Shown here one piece after another: positions 24,158 to 35,226 of a stretch of DNA of 64,000 nt. Below the pieces are notes generated by a model that saw only the letters and a list, made by a program, of their open reading frames with translations, had not been told where the DNA came from and made no database searches. The DNA comes from Leptobrachium leishanense (lineage: Eukaryota > Chordata > Amphibia > Anura > Megophryidae), in contig CM019063.1 of assembly GCA_009667805.1 (NCBI GenBank), positions 61,054,881-61,118,880 on the forward strand. Direction: 5' to 3'. Within the stretch, counting starts at the first letter, position 1, and every line of letters begins with the position of its first letter. The position numbers and the translations under genes are program-made.

Positions 24158-26639
24158 CTCCTGAATAGGGATGAGCTGTTCGGTTCGATCAGTTCGGAGT
24201 TCGACTCGAACATTGGCCGTTCAAAAGTTCGCGAACTTCAAACTTTTTGGCGTGTTCGGTTCGAGTTCGAAAATAAAAAAACATTTTGAAAAAAGTGTAA
24301 AAAATACAAAAAAATCTAGACTTAGAGACTCTTTACTGCAGAATATTATAAGCAACGGTTTATTAGATATTCAATTAAAAAACGACCTAATGTCTAGGTG
24401 CAAAGATTCTCACCTCTAAATGACCTGTGTTCTCAAACGGCGTAAACATGTGTTTAATTAGTGTTTGGAAATAACATGCGCTTCTAATTAGTCTGGTCTC
24501 ATGAATTTGATACATTGCCTGCAGACTGGATGTGGCCTGCACATGTATGAACAAACACTGTGCTTGTCCTGAATTCTAAGAAGTGTTCATTTCTACTATA
24601 TGATCCTCTGATAAGCTGTTTAACCCCTTAAAGACCAGGGCTCTGTAAAGCCAATCATTTAATGATGTAGATGTTACGTCATTTGTCATCAAGGACTTAA
24701 TAAAATCTTTATCACACTCCTTAGATTTAAATGTAATATTCCAGTATTTGTATGTCATGTACCTCTCCCGAAGGGCCTATGTGAGCATACAATTATTGTG
24801 TTAGAAGTCTCTGACTATCCATTGTCATATATACCTTGCTTTATACATATAATACATTCCCTCATCTAACAGGATAGTAGCCAGTCCCTGTGCATTTTAA
24901 CCCCTTAAGGGTGGCTAGGTGTCGTGTGTGGGTCTCTGATGGCGATGTTTCTATACATCCTACAAATCTGCCACTTCACGGGCAGGTTATGGAGACCTCC
25001 TAGGCACCATATTTGAAGGAATTTTTATTTTTTATTTTTAACCCTTATTTTATGGAAAACTCACTGTTCCTTTAAAAACGTTTTTTTTAAACGTTTTGTC
25101 CTTGTTTCCTGTCCCCCAGGGCACTACCCGGACCCCCATAGACCTTTTATGGCAAATATCTTGCATATATGCCCTCTTGGAGGACCAGTGGCGACTCTAG
25201 GAATAATATTTAGGGGGGGCACATAGGATACCGCACTCAAAACTGGGGGGGCACTAATAATTTTCACCGCTAAATCATATCACTGAATAAAACTAAGGGC
25301 CCTGTCACCTGTATGAGCTAAAACACCATCACTAAAGGAAAAATTTAGTGCGAGTCGTTAAAACTTAGTACCTGACGACCTAACAGATCACCTTGTCCGC
25401 CGTAGTCCATGAACAAGGTCATTTGGCACAAGCTAGGGAAACTAATGCGGCTGTGTACAGAATAGAACGTTTTTTTTTCCCAGTGCAGAATGCCGGGCCA
25501 TACCTATCCCCCACCCTGACAAGCTTGAATATGGACACATCCAGTGAATAACCTCTCACCCCAGCATTATGAAAATCCTCCACGGTGGTCGTATCATCCA
25601 TGTTTTGCTGCACACGTATATTAAGGCTGATGGGCATTGCATGATAAATGCCACCCAAGAGCATGTAGAATCCTTACACTGCATTTAATAGATCCAAAAG
25701 GAAGGTCAGGTGAGCGACAAAAATTTCCCTGCTGCAGCATATAAAGAATACATGTTTCAGGGCAAGACTTATTCATGTGTCCCTTTAAACATGGTCCACA
25801 CGGTCACCCTAATAATCAACCGCTTTCATACTATGAATATCCCCCAGCATAAAAGGTTTAAAATTAGGCAATATATTACAATTATGATATATGTGGATAA
25901 AGGATACATTTATAATAGTCTAATGCAACAGCAACGACATTGCTGACCAGATCCATCACTATGGTGTATGGGGCCAAGAGCACACCTGTGCTGCATTCCT
26001 TTCAATTGCCTGTTAATTGCCTGTTAATTTTGGGCGAGAATCTGTTTTTTCTGTTTTTTTGGAGTTAGCACCAGGGTTGAGCAGTAGGTAAAATATTGCA
26101 ATTAGCGCCCCTCAAAAAATTAGCGCTGGCCCCAAGTGATCTCTAGCACTCCCTGTGTTAAGTAAAGGACGCATAAAGTACAGTAAGGTCGCGGTACAAA
26201 TCGCTAATAGCAACGCGCTATGTGATTTTTCCCGTTTGTAGCGGGAGGCAGACGATCTGTTTGTCAGGCGCTAGACTCGATTAACATGGCGCTAACGCAA
26301 AACCATGCGAACGCAAGGGTTATCTCACACCAGGTAATAGTGCCCTAAATAAATATATATAAATAATATTGCAAAACCCCAGAGTAATGTGATGCTATGA
26401 GTAATGTGATGCTATGAGTATTGTGACGCAATGATGCCTTTTTATTGTACTAACCTGATACTTAAATTCAATATTTTATTTGCCACAATTCGGCAGTTTT
26501 CGTTGAATGTCTGATAGCTGCTTCAGCGACTCCACTTTTAGCAAATTACAGTGACCATTCACTAAATAGGGAATTCACCTTATTTTCGGCGAAATAAATT
26601 CCCCGAAATGTGACGAAAAGCAGAGGATCTAAAGATGAT

Positions 26640-26945
26640 TAGACCCTTTAGATTCTAACTTCCATAATAACCCCTAAAATGCCATAAACCCAGGGAAATA
26701 CAATAAAATGAATAAACAATGTGGCATTTAGCCTATCCCTTAACCTCTAATATGCAAATGATCAAGGGAAAACATGAAATGAATACACTGCGACATGTAG
26801 CCAAACCCATTAACCCCTAAAATGCCATTAATCAAGGAAAAAATAAAATGTATACTGTGAGGGATGAAGCCTATCCATTAACCCTTAATATACAACTAAA
26901 ACCAAGGCAAAAACTAACGTAATACACAATGTAATGTATAGTCTG
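26640..26945. repeat. Tandem repeat of about 70 bp
   Basis: About four imperfect units share CCATTAACCCCTAAAATGCC, an AAGG(G)AAAA block and an AATACAC/AATGT block. Confidence 0.7.
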
Positions 26946-27234
26946 AACATTAACCACTTCACTGCTGAACCATTTCAACCCTATGAAAATGTTTACGTTT
27001 AAGTGCACGTTTCTATTTAATGTTTTATCACTTTTTCTTTACACCAAATATGGTCATGTTGGGTATCATTGGAAAGGCCAGAATCTGCCCTTTCCAATGA
27101 CACATAGAACGTCCATATACGATTCACGGGAACGGAGATATCGCGGTCCGAAAAGTATGGGAAGTCAAAAAACAATATTAAACTCCGGATACCGTGGTAT
27201 TAATTCAAATGGATTTATTCCAGAACCAAGAATA

Positions 27235-27268
27235 ACGACGTTTCGACCACAACTGGTCTTTGTCAAGC
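27235..27268 (-). other. GAAACG stem-loop motif, hammerhead-like
   Basis: The minus strand reads CTTGACAAAGACC, a short loop, then GGTCGAAACG. GACC pairs with GGTC. The arrangement (TTGACAA, stem, GAAAC) parallels the hammerhead core CTGANGA, stem, GAAAC, with C3 to T and G8 to A. It lies on the same strand as the Penelope-like fragment at 28832-29905. Confidence 0.4.
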
Positions 27269-27470
27269 CTAATTCAGAATGTCATGAACAGGAAATAAAT
27301 AGCATCACAGATCAATTAGCAAACAATCAATCAATTATTGCAAACGGTCTGTGCATACTAAACCAGTGATTTAAAAACAATTGTGTCCACGAGCTGATTC
27401 CTTTATTAACACATTAATTCACATTCTCTTAATTACACAAAGAAAAAGAGTCATTAACCACTTCAATGCG

Positions 27471-27998
27471 GAGGACGCGCTCAGCGCGTCCTCAGCATTA
27501 CCGCTGGTATGCGGAGGACGCGTTGAGCTCGTCCTCCCATTGGGGTCAGCGTTCGGCCGGGTTCCGGCCGATCGCTGGCCCCCCCCGGTGCGGGCTGACA
27601 TCCTCGATGTCAGCCCGGCATCCGGGACCGCAGCCGCCGGAATTAGGTGTCATCGCGGCAGCGCGATGACACCTAATTCAGGCGCCCCCCCCGCATGTGC
27701 GGAGGAGCCTGCCCTTCCAAATGGTGCCTGGCATTAACCCCTGGGGAGCTGGATCGCGAAACGGCGCTGAAAAGCGCCGGTTCCCGATCCTTTCCCGGAG
27801 CTGGCCGACATCTTGGATGTCGGCCAAGCCTCCGGGAACTCCCCCTGATGGCAGTCCTGGACTTAACCCCTAACTGCCACCAACTGTGGAGATAGGGAGT
27901 TCCAATGAACTCCCTATCTCCCGATCCGTGGCAGTTAGGGGTTAATGTTTGGTATGGTTGGATCGGCCAGAGCATGGCCGTTCCAACGATACCAAACA
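27471..27998. repeat. CpG-rich cluster of consecutive hairpins
   Basis: At least six inverted repeats follow one another: 27471-27493, 27514-27536, 27592-27616, 27641-27678 (16-bp arms), 27794-27834 and 27863-27945 (18-bp outer arms TTAACCCCTAACTGCCAC with an inner stem), then 27948-27998 (GTTTGGTAT ends). Most arms are perfect or nearly so. No protein frame is convincing. Confidence 0.85.
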
Positions 27999-28831
27999 TG
28001 AAAGTGAAAAAGTTTGTCAAAAAAAAATAATAAAAAACAAAAAACAAAAAACACTTTTTTTTTCTTTGGTTCGTTAATGCAGCAATATTGTTCCCATTTC
28101 AATTATAATGTGAACAATGATGCTGCACTAACGATTTTTGTATGCGGTGCGTTTGTTAAAAATAGTGTAATTTTCCCCAAAAAAAAATGTAACGAGACCC
28201 CATCTCTAATTTTTTTAACAAGCGCACCCCATACAAAATATAACCGCAATTGCTCGCATGTTAAAATGTGAAAAAAAACACTTTACACATTGTAAATTAT
28301 TGAAAATACATATTTTATTGCATTTTTTGTTATAATATACAGACAGGTCATGACGTATACATATAATAATGACATATTATGAATCTGCCGAGTCTGACGG
28401 AAAGAACGATATATAATATGTCTGGGTCATATACTAAAATAAGCCTTCAAAACACGTTTAAACATGATGAGCAAAACCGGTAAATATGACCTCAGCACAG
28501 GGGCGGGAAAAGCCTCAGCAGCGAAAGGGTTAATCATATATTAACTACAATATATATCAGATCATGGACATAAATTCGCCAACGATGAACTTGATAGAAC
28601 TTAATGGAGTATAACCTATAGCTACAACAAAATAATTAATTCCACTGTCCCTCCCCCATATTCATAAGGAGAGGAACAATGGAACACACTAAATTGTGCA
28701 CTCTGTAGAGGAAGACATATAAAAGTAAAAAATAAATGGAATACAATTATATGCACATATACGCACACACACACGCAGACATACACACACGATGTGTGCA
28801 CGTATGCGTAACTGCGCGCGATACAGCATAA

Positions 28832-29905
28832 TCACAAAAACGGTGAAAAATCTGCCTCCCTATTGAGGCCGTGTGGAGAGCGCGTGTTAAGATGATAAAT
28901 CCAATATAATTCTCTTCTTTTAAGCAATTTTTCCCTATCTCCACCTCGTGTTGATTTGGGTACCTCATCAATAACTTGATAACGCAACTGTGAAATGTCA
29001 TGTCCACTAGATAAAAAATGTTCTGGAACTGGGAGTTCAATTTTTCTTGTCCTGATGTCTGATCTATGTTTAATGAACCGATTTTTGACTTTTTGTGTGG
29101 TTTCACCCACATAGATCAAGCCACATGGGCACCTCAATAGGTAGACCACAAACGTGGAATTACAAGTGAAGTACCCCCTGATTTTAAATTTCTTCCCTGA
29201 ATGTGGATGTGAAAAAGACTCCCCACGTATGACTGCATTGCAACAAGAGCAATTAAGGCACGGAAAAGTCCCATCCTTCGGTTTCCCAAAGAATGGACCT
29301 CTACCCGTATCATGTCTAAATTCCGCCTTTACCAACGTCTCTCTAAATGATCTCCCTTTCTTGTAAGACATTAATGGTGTACTTTGGAACTCTGGTATCA
29401 TAGGGTACGCATCTCTCAAAATATACCAATATTTACATAAGATATTTTTGACCTGTTGTGTATGAGTCCCATATTTAGACACAAAAGGGATTCTCCCATG
29501 GTTCTGATTCCGACGCCTCTGAGGCGTTATCTGTTGGTTGAGTCGAGACACTTCTTGACTCAATAATTGTTTGGGATACCCCCTTGCTCTAAATCTCTCA
29601 ATCATTTCCTCAAGTCTCCTGCCCTTGGTGTCAGGCAGATTGACCACCCTTTCTACTCGCATTATTTGACTACGTGGAAGGGAATCTAACAATGTGATGG
29701 GATGTGCACTATCATACCTCAATAGGGAATTCCTATCAGTCGGTTTACGGTAAAGGTCTGTGAATAATCTACCATCTTTTTTGACAACTAAAGTGTCTAA
29801 AAAGCTAATTTGTGTAAAGCTAGATGACATTGTAAATTTTATTGATGGTGATCCGGTGTTCAATATGTATGGGAAGCTGGATGCTGATTTTTGGTGGGGG
29901 GGCAA
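28832..29905 (-). CDS. Penelope-like element: end of reverse transcriptase plus GIY-YIG endonuclease (5' partial)
   Basis: Penelope-like elements encode a reverse transcriptase followed by a GIY-YIG nuclease that nicks target DNA. This 357-codon frame is uninterrupted. Residues 33-60 (ISFLDTLVVKKDGRLFTDLY and following RKPTDRN) are the usual C-terminal end of the RT. Cysteines at 216, 219, 221 and 222 lie in a CLNCSCC linker cluster. The GIY-YIG domain runs from about 253: VVYLLRCPCGLIYVGETT, then RFIKHRSDI, ending with REKLLKRRELYWIYHLNT, whose Glu is the likely metal-binding residue. Stop after SPFL at 28832. The RT palm is missing, lost at about 29870-29905 where hAT sequence begins; the first residues of the frame may be hAT-derived. 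The intact frame suggests relatively recent activity. It is called by motif and order; a Neptune-like subtype is likely but unproven. Confidence 0.9.
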   Translation of the reverse strand: MPPHQKSASSFPYILNTGSPSIKFTMSSSFTQISFLDTLVVKKDGRLFTDLYRKPTDRNSLLRYDSAHPITLLDSLPRSQIMRVERVVNLPDTKGRRLEEMIERFRARGYPKQLLSQEVSRLNQQITPQRRRNQNHGRIPFVSKYGTHTQQVKNILCKYWYILRDAYPMIPEFQSTPLMSYKKGRSFRETLVKAEFRHDTGRGPFFGKPKDGTFPCLNCSCCNAVIRGESFSHPHSGKKFKIRGYFTCNSTFVVYLLRCPCGLIYVGETTQKVKNRFIKHRSDIRTRKIELPVPEHFLSSGHDISQLRYQVIDEVPKSTRGGDREKLLKRRELYWIYHLNTRSPHGLNREADFSPFL

Positions 29906-30104
29906 GGAATAACCTAGGGGGGCAATTGCCCCCCCCCTTGCCCCCCTGTAGAGACGCCTATGTGGAGGACACTCTAAAAATCGAACTTTTGAGTCCCATT
30001 GACTTGCATGGAGTTCGGTTCGTGTTCACGTTCGAGCTCGAACTTTTGAAATTGTTCGAATGCGAACCGAACATGGGGGTGTTCGGCTCATCCCTACTCC
30101 TGAA

Positions 30105-30214
30105 CCACTCTTGCACAATTTGAGCCCCATGAATCCTGGCATTGCCATCTTGGAATATGCCCTCTTTGCCATCAGGGAGAGAAAAAAAACATTGATGGAA
30201 AAACCTGCTCATTC
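30105..30214 (-). pseudogene. Tc1 transposase central fragment
   Basis: The minus strand encodes DGKEGIFQDGNARIHGAQIV followed by QEWF, the region of the second catalytic Asp (usually QQDNARPHTA). The hAT insertion follows directly, and the C-terminal part resumes at 24157. Confidence 0.8.
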
Positions 30215-30349
30215 AGTGTATTCAGTGAGTCACATTACATCATATTTTAGGCACATAACATTCCTGAACCTAGACCTGATCAACTGGAGCAACTTCAGAT
30301 CATACTATGCTTGGACAGTAGGCGGTGACTTTTTTGGCCAGGCAGTATA

Positions 30350-31397
30350 TAAATTTTGTTTCGTGCATGCTAACGTACTCAATACATTTTGAAGCTACAC
30401 AACACTATTTAAATTGTGATCCACTCCTTGAGAATACAATGGCAGGTCTTCTTGGTTGTGCAAGATCCTTCTAGGTTTTTTGATTAAGTTTTTGATTTGG
30501 TTTTGTTGCTCCTCCGGACAATTATCTCAGACTTGTGTTTGATGGCTTCTTTAGATCATAAACTTTTGAGCTTTTCAAAAACATGTGTATTTCGTTTGTG
30601 ATCATGTAACACTTTAATTGGACACACATGGACCATTTTGTCTAATTGCATGGCAAGAGCTTATTTTGGGTCTTTATAGAAACTGGGTGAATACATGTGC
30701 CTATAATATATTCTGTGTGTGTTAAACTCGAAATAGTTCACGTACACACAGCTAGGGGACAAATACTACAGATGGTGACAGCACCTAGTGTTTTTGTCTG
30801 ATAAGGAAATCGAGCGGTTTGAAGCCATGAGATTGGAAACATCGAGCTTCAATGAGAAGCTCAATATCTCTATACTTCTTGGGTGAAGGAAAAGTGAGAC
30901 TAGAAGTCAGCCTGTCCCATTCTGTAAGTGAAAACAGGTGTAGGAGTAATGTGGCCATGCAAACAGGTGAGTTTGACAGGGGGCCACACGGAGAGGATGG
31001 GGGGGGGCATGTGCACAGGTGATGGGAATGGGGCAGTCACGTGATTTGGAAAGTGGAAAGGCAAAATGAGCTACGTACTCAAGACTGGAAGAGGGAATGG
31101 GGACCTGCACACAGGAGGGTTTGGGAAGATGGGATCAATAACAATAGAAGGAATAACGGGCTAAATTGGACCATAAATGATGATTTCGTTTGAGCTGTTA
31201 CAAAGGCTTTGATGCGTTGGTATCTTATCCCCCCAAGTTTGCCTATCCAGGGCTTTCTTGCCTCCCCAGGATGTGTTTTCTCACGGCTGCCACAATAAGG
31301 ACACATTATCCGAGGTCTTCCCATTTTGTCCGACATGTTGTTAACCCGAGTTTCCCTGGATCCTTGAGTAGGGTCACTTGGATTGAGGGTCTAGTCT
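30350..31397. other. No gene recognised
   Basis: Unclassified sequence. No termini or domains seen. Confidence 0.5.
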
Positions 31398-31405
31398 GTC
31401 TAGCC

Positions 31406-31588
31406 CAGTGTTTCCCAAATCTGTCCTCTGGACCCTCCGCCTCGCCAGGTTTTCCAGATAGCTGAAGCACAGCTCAGGTGATATGATTTGCGGCTCAGTG
31501 ATTGCAGGATTCAGTCTGCATTTCCCCCAAGGTGATCTGCAAAATCTGGCCTGGTTGAGGGTCCTGAGGACAGGTTTGGGAACCACTG
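31406..31588. mobile_element. hAT-type MITE with perfect duplication
   Basis: It starts CAGTGTTTCCCAAATCTGTC and ends GGTTTGGGAACCACTG, flanked by GTCTAGCC at 31398-31405 and 31589-31596. Same family as 19006-19182 and 23151-23328, and the best-preserved duplication of the three. Confidence 0.9.
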
Positions 31589-31596
31589 GTCTAGCC

Positions 31597-33190
31597 CAAC
31601 CGATAATATTCTAAATCCGATTTGCTTGGTCGCTTGGTGCTGTTTGGCAAGCGAGTGGAAGCGTGGTGTAACGTCGATCAGTCGGGTCCTTTTGTAAAAT
31701 CACTTTATCTTTTTTTAAATGGGTTCCATGACTGCCCAGTTCTTGATAAAACCTATTCGTTTCAGCCTTGGATTCTTTCTTTCTTCTTCGCTACCTAATG
31801 GCAGTACGGTGGTGATATGTTTCTTCTTGAAGGATAGTCTGTCCCATTTTCTTTACTCCACCTCATCCACACCCCATTGTGTTGTTTGTTGTTGTTGTTG
31901 TTTTATTCTCCACCCTGTGCTAATCTGTGTGACCATTTAACCTTGTCTCGTTTCATTATATATATATATATATATATATGTTTTCTTGCCAAACAACCCC
32001 CCCCTTCCCATTCCCTCTCAATAAATTGTTATTGAAAGTATCTAGAAAATGGGACAAAACCATATTTCGGATATATCCACTGCTTATCGGTTTGGACAGA
32101 GCTCACTGCAGGAAGGGGGCAGCACTATTGGCAGCAAATGCAAGGGTTTTCTGTACTTGATCCATTCAAATAAAGTGAGTGTGTGTCAGATCTGTAGGAT
32201 ATTGCTTAAAATGCAAGACGTGGGGTGGTGGCTCCATACAACATGTGTTCTGGTGTAGACACCAAAATAATTTGAGATAAAAGCTTGCCCTGTAGACGTT
32301 GCATTCTAGGTAAGGCAATTAACCTACACGGGCATTATACAGTCTGCGTCCTGTATTCGGCTGAGCTGATATTACCGAACCCTGAGTCATGCTGTTGGTT
32401 TGATATTGGATACAGTGACTCTCGTTTTCGAGCTTCCATGTCCGGATTAGTCACCTCTGCCCGGGTGCTGCACGGGAGCTAAACTCCATATGGAGGTGCA
32501 GCTGTCTAATAACTTAATGTGCCACGGACAAAAGTTTAAATAATGCACTAAGAATGCTTTTTATTGGCCCACCGGGATACTGCCTGGAAATACAGGATCA
32601 TCCGAGACGATGAGAATAACCAACGGTTGGCTGGCAACTCTATTTCTGTTGCAATGAATTCACCGTAATGAATGGATCGAGGTATCAAATGCTCGGCGTT
32701 GCCGTTCTGTTTCTGTTCCTGCTGACTTCATGTTCATTTGAAGCGCAAGGAACCGGCCAATCTGTGCTTCAATCCAGCGCCCACTCAGCATTTCTGATGT
32801 GCTCCATTAGACTAACCAACCATCCTGTATTTGCAGGAACAGTCCTGATTTCTCCAGCCTCGTCCTGCTATCTCTGGGGCTTTGAACGCCTTGTGCTACT
32901 TGCTTTACGATGATTTGATAATTCTATTTAAGATTTGGAGAAATCTAACGCCCCTTCCATCCCAAGCTTTGAACTTCTTTCGAAAATGGTCTTTGCTTTT
33001 AGATCTCCGTTTTTAGGAATTTGAAGTTTAGTTAATCAGTGCTGTGATATGCTCGCTGCCACAAGCAATCCGCCATGGGAATATATGAACCTTCAAAGGC
33101 CGGGGACAAGCTGAAGCCATGAGAGGCCAACCTTGATATGCAGAAGAAAGGTCCAGACACTCCAGATCCGGATTAAGAACCTTTAATGGA
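31597..33190. other. Unclassified; one signal-peptide-like ORF
   Basis: Mostly unassigned sequence, with a TA microsatellite at 31958-31980. A frame at 32668-32913 opens with an ATG and encodes 81 aa, beginning with a hydrophobic stretch (MLGVAVLFLFLLTSCSFEA) that looks like a secretion signal. No family is recognised and no splice context is evident. It may be chance. Confidence 0.35.
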
Positions 33191-33198
33191 TCATCAGG

Positions 33199-33234
33199 GC
33201 AACGTTTCGTCTGTTGAACACCCCTTTGTCAGGC
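33199..33234 (-). other. GAAACG stem-loop motif
   Basis: The minus strand reads GGCCTGACAAAGGGGTGTTC then AACAGACGAAACGTTG. It is another member of the CTGANRA...GAAACG set in the window. Confidence 0.4.
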
Positions 33235-33355
33235 CTGATGGGGGATGTCAAGTTTCCACAGGCATGGCAAGGTGACCACCAGCCAATCAGAGCTGTCCAT
33301 ACATGAACACTGTATGAGCTTCAGAAACTCAGATTTCTACCATTAGGCTAATATC

Positions 33356-33826
33356 AGACGAACGCAGTCTGAGCGCACTCTGCACGCGTGCATAACGGAC
33401 AGACGCACTGTCGAACGATACTATAGACACCACACGTTCCTTTTTTTTTTCTTTTTTTTTTTACGGACGTAGAAAAAAAAGGGAATTCTGGGAAATAAAA
33501 TTAATATGAAAAATGCTAAAAATTTGAAAAGGATATGAAAAGGCATTTTGTGCGTCAAGGTGCTAGACGTCCCAAATGCGCTGCGTCTGACCTCTCCTCA
33601 TCACTCACACAGAACGCTATGCGGATGTGGCACACTCTGCGCGTCAGTGTTAGCGGTTTTATGTTCTTGCCTAACTTGCGTCCGTTTGCCACGTGCGTTG
33701 TGCGTGCGCAGTTCGGTGCACACCTACTTAGTGTGTGGGTCTTTATTGATCATGATTCTATGCTACGACGGACGTTAAACTGTGCGGCAACACGGACGTG
33801 ATAACTGCGTTCGTCTGACACCGGCC
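33356..33826. mobile_element. MITE family 1, diverged copy
   Basis: The ends GGCTAATATCAGACGAACGC and GCGTTCGTCTGACACCGGCC are flanked by TTA at 33353-33355 and 33827-33829. Confidence 0.75.
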
Positions 33827-34534
33827 TTAGAGGGACACTCTACTCATCCTTACCACTTTAGTTTTGAAGTGGTCAGGATGTGAGGAGTGCCCCCTCTTTC
33901 ACCCTACATCCACCCCCTCCTGGCTCGACTGACCAGGTGAAATTGTGTAGTGAAGTGGAGGAGTTTTTTCCAACCCACCCGTTCACCAAATCTCTCCCTA
34001 ATGATGTCGGCACACATAGAGCGTGTCGACGACACCATCTGAGACCAGTCAGGGTAGCAAGTGGTCTCAAAGATGCTGCTGATGGATCGGTTCTGTGCAT
34101 CCCCCACAGCTTCAATCCATCATTCTGCACAGGCGCTACGGAACCTGTGTCACGTCCCACGCCGTGCAATTTAGCTGGTGCCCGGCAGCTTGTTGCTCAC
34201 TGGCTGGGCGCCGACTGATAAGGGAATCCTCTGTGGTCACGGGTCAGGTATGCCAGCGGGGCGCGGCGTGATGACGCGGTGCCCGTCAGGTTTAAAATCT
34301 CGCGGCTCAGTTCATTCAGTGCCCTGACATGGTATTCACAACCCTTCAGTGCTCCCACTTGCGTTTTGAACCTCTCTGTGTATCGAACCCGGCTTATCTG
34401 ACAACCCTCTCTGTGTACCAAACCTGGCAAGTCTGAGAACCCTCTATGTGTACTGACCTTAGCATACGGCTGACTACCTCTCCTGGTGATAAGACCCCCC
34501 CCCCCTGTTCTATTGACTATCTGCTCACTGGTAA

Positions 34535-35226
34535 TAGGGATGTGCATGGCTGTATAATTTGTTCTGTTTTTAGTTTCATTTCGTTGTTGCGTTTTTAAAT
34601 AATTTCGTTTTCGGAATTTTGTAACTAATTTTGTTTAGTTTTGGATTGATTTTGAAATTTCAAATCGATTCGACTTTAATATATCAATTCGATAGTTGAT
34701 ATCAATTCGGATTTTAGATCACTAAATAAAACCCCAATTGATCAAATTTCAAAAGCTCGGTCGAGCACCTCTCCAGTAAGTGTCCTTGGGCAAGACACCT
34801 AACGGTACATACTCTCCACCCAGGACATACTTGAAAACGAGAAAAATCTCAATGTATCCTTCCTGGTAAAATACTTTCTCAAAAAATAAATAAAAATTTT
34901 AAGCTGTGTCACAGATTTAGTATTTGAATCAAATTAAACAGTGAAACAAAATTAATTTGTTTCATAAAGTCCTTTGCTGACTATTAATTGTATTGTAAGT
35001 TAAGATCAATTCGATAGTTGATATCAATTTGATAGTTCATTTCAAATTCAATAGTTGATATCAATTATTCAAATTTTTCTTTTATGATGACACAGTGTAA
35101 AACGAAATAAATTCGTCATATACCGTTTCGAATTTGTATCGTATCGATTCGTTATTCGGAAGTACTTCTGAAATACGAATTTTCAAATTTCGTTCCGAAT
35201 TTTTCCGAAACGAATGCACATCTCTA
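34535..35226. mobile_element. hAT element, TAGGGATGTGC family, copy 1
   Basis: The ends TAGGGATGTGCATGG and CGAATGCACATCTCTA have a perfect 8-bp duplication ACTGGTAA at 34527-34534 and 35227-35234. The interior is A/T-rich with repeated ATCAATTCGATAGTTGATAT-like stretches. A SINE is inserted at 34755. Confidence 0.88.
34755..34897 (+). mobile_element. SINE fragment sharing a LINE tail
   Basis: It contains GAGCACCTCTCCAGTAAGTG, CCTTGGGCAAGACACCTAAC, then the LINE tail (CCAGGACATACTTGAAAACG, TCCTTCCTGGTAAAATAC) and an AAATAAATAAAA end. The tRNA-related head is missing. Confidence 0.75.

Larger units (their letters stand above)
26954..28529. mobile_element. TTAA-flanked element with CCNYTTCNCTGCTGA ends
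   Basis: The left end reads CCACTTCACTGCTGAACC and the right end, inverted, CCCTTTCGCTGCTGAGGC. TTAA flanks both sides (26950-26953 and 28530-28533). TTAA targets and CCCTTT-like ends fit Kolobok/T2 or piggyBac elements; which one is undecided. The interior includes a related second terminus at about 27455, a GAAACG motif and a dense hairpin cluster. Confidence 0.6.
25186..29962. mobile_element. 4.8-kb hAT element, CAGTGGCG family
   Basis: It starts CAGTGGCGACTCTAGGAATA and ends CTGTAGAGACGCCTATG, with a perfect 8-bp duplication TGGAGGAC at 25178-25185 and 29963-29970. The empty site exists at about 63596-63610 in the other copy of the host element. It carries a Penelope-like fragment and a TTAA-flanked element. 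No hAT transposase is recognised, so it is non-autonomous. Confidence 0.92.
24166..30096. mobile_element. hAT element, TAGGGATGAGC family, copy 1
   Basis: The ends TAGGGATGAGCTGTTCGG and GTTCGGCTCATCCCTA have a perfect 8-bp duplication CTCCTGAA at 24158-24165 and 30097-30104. It is itself split at 25186-29962 by a second hAT. Its own sequence (24166-25185 plus 29963-30096) aligns in blocks with the copy at 61717-63743, including the region around CACTTCACGGGCAGGTTATG and the junction region near 25178/29963. No transposase is present. Confidence 0.92.
23878..30347 (-). mobile_element. Tc1/mariner element split by nested hAT insertions
   Basis: The terminal sequences CACTGCCCGACCCAAAAAAG and the inverse TTTTTTGGCCAGGCAGTA are flanked by TA at 23876-23877 and 30348-30349. 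Only about 530 bp is Tc1; the remainder is the hAT element at 24166-30096 and what that contains. The gene is on the minus strand and its N-terminal half is missing. Confidence 0.88.

Noticed and set aside
28747..29112. 121-codon minus-strand frame
   Set aside because: It is a shadow frame of the Penelope-like ORF running into a CA microsatellite.
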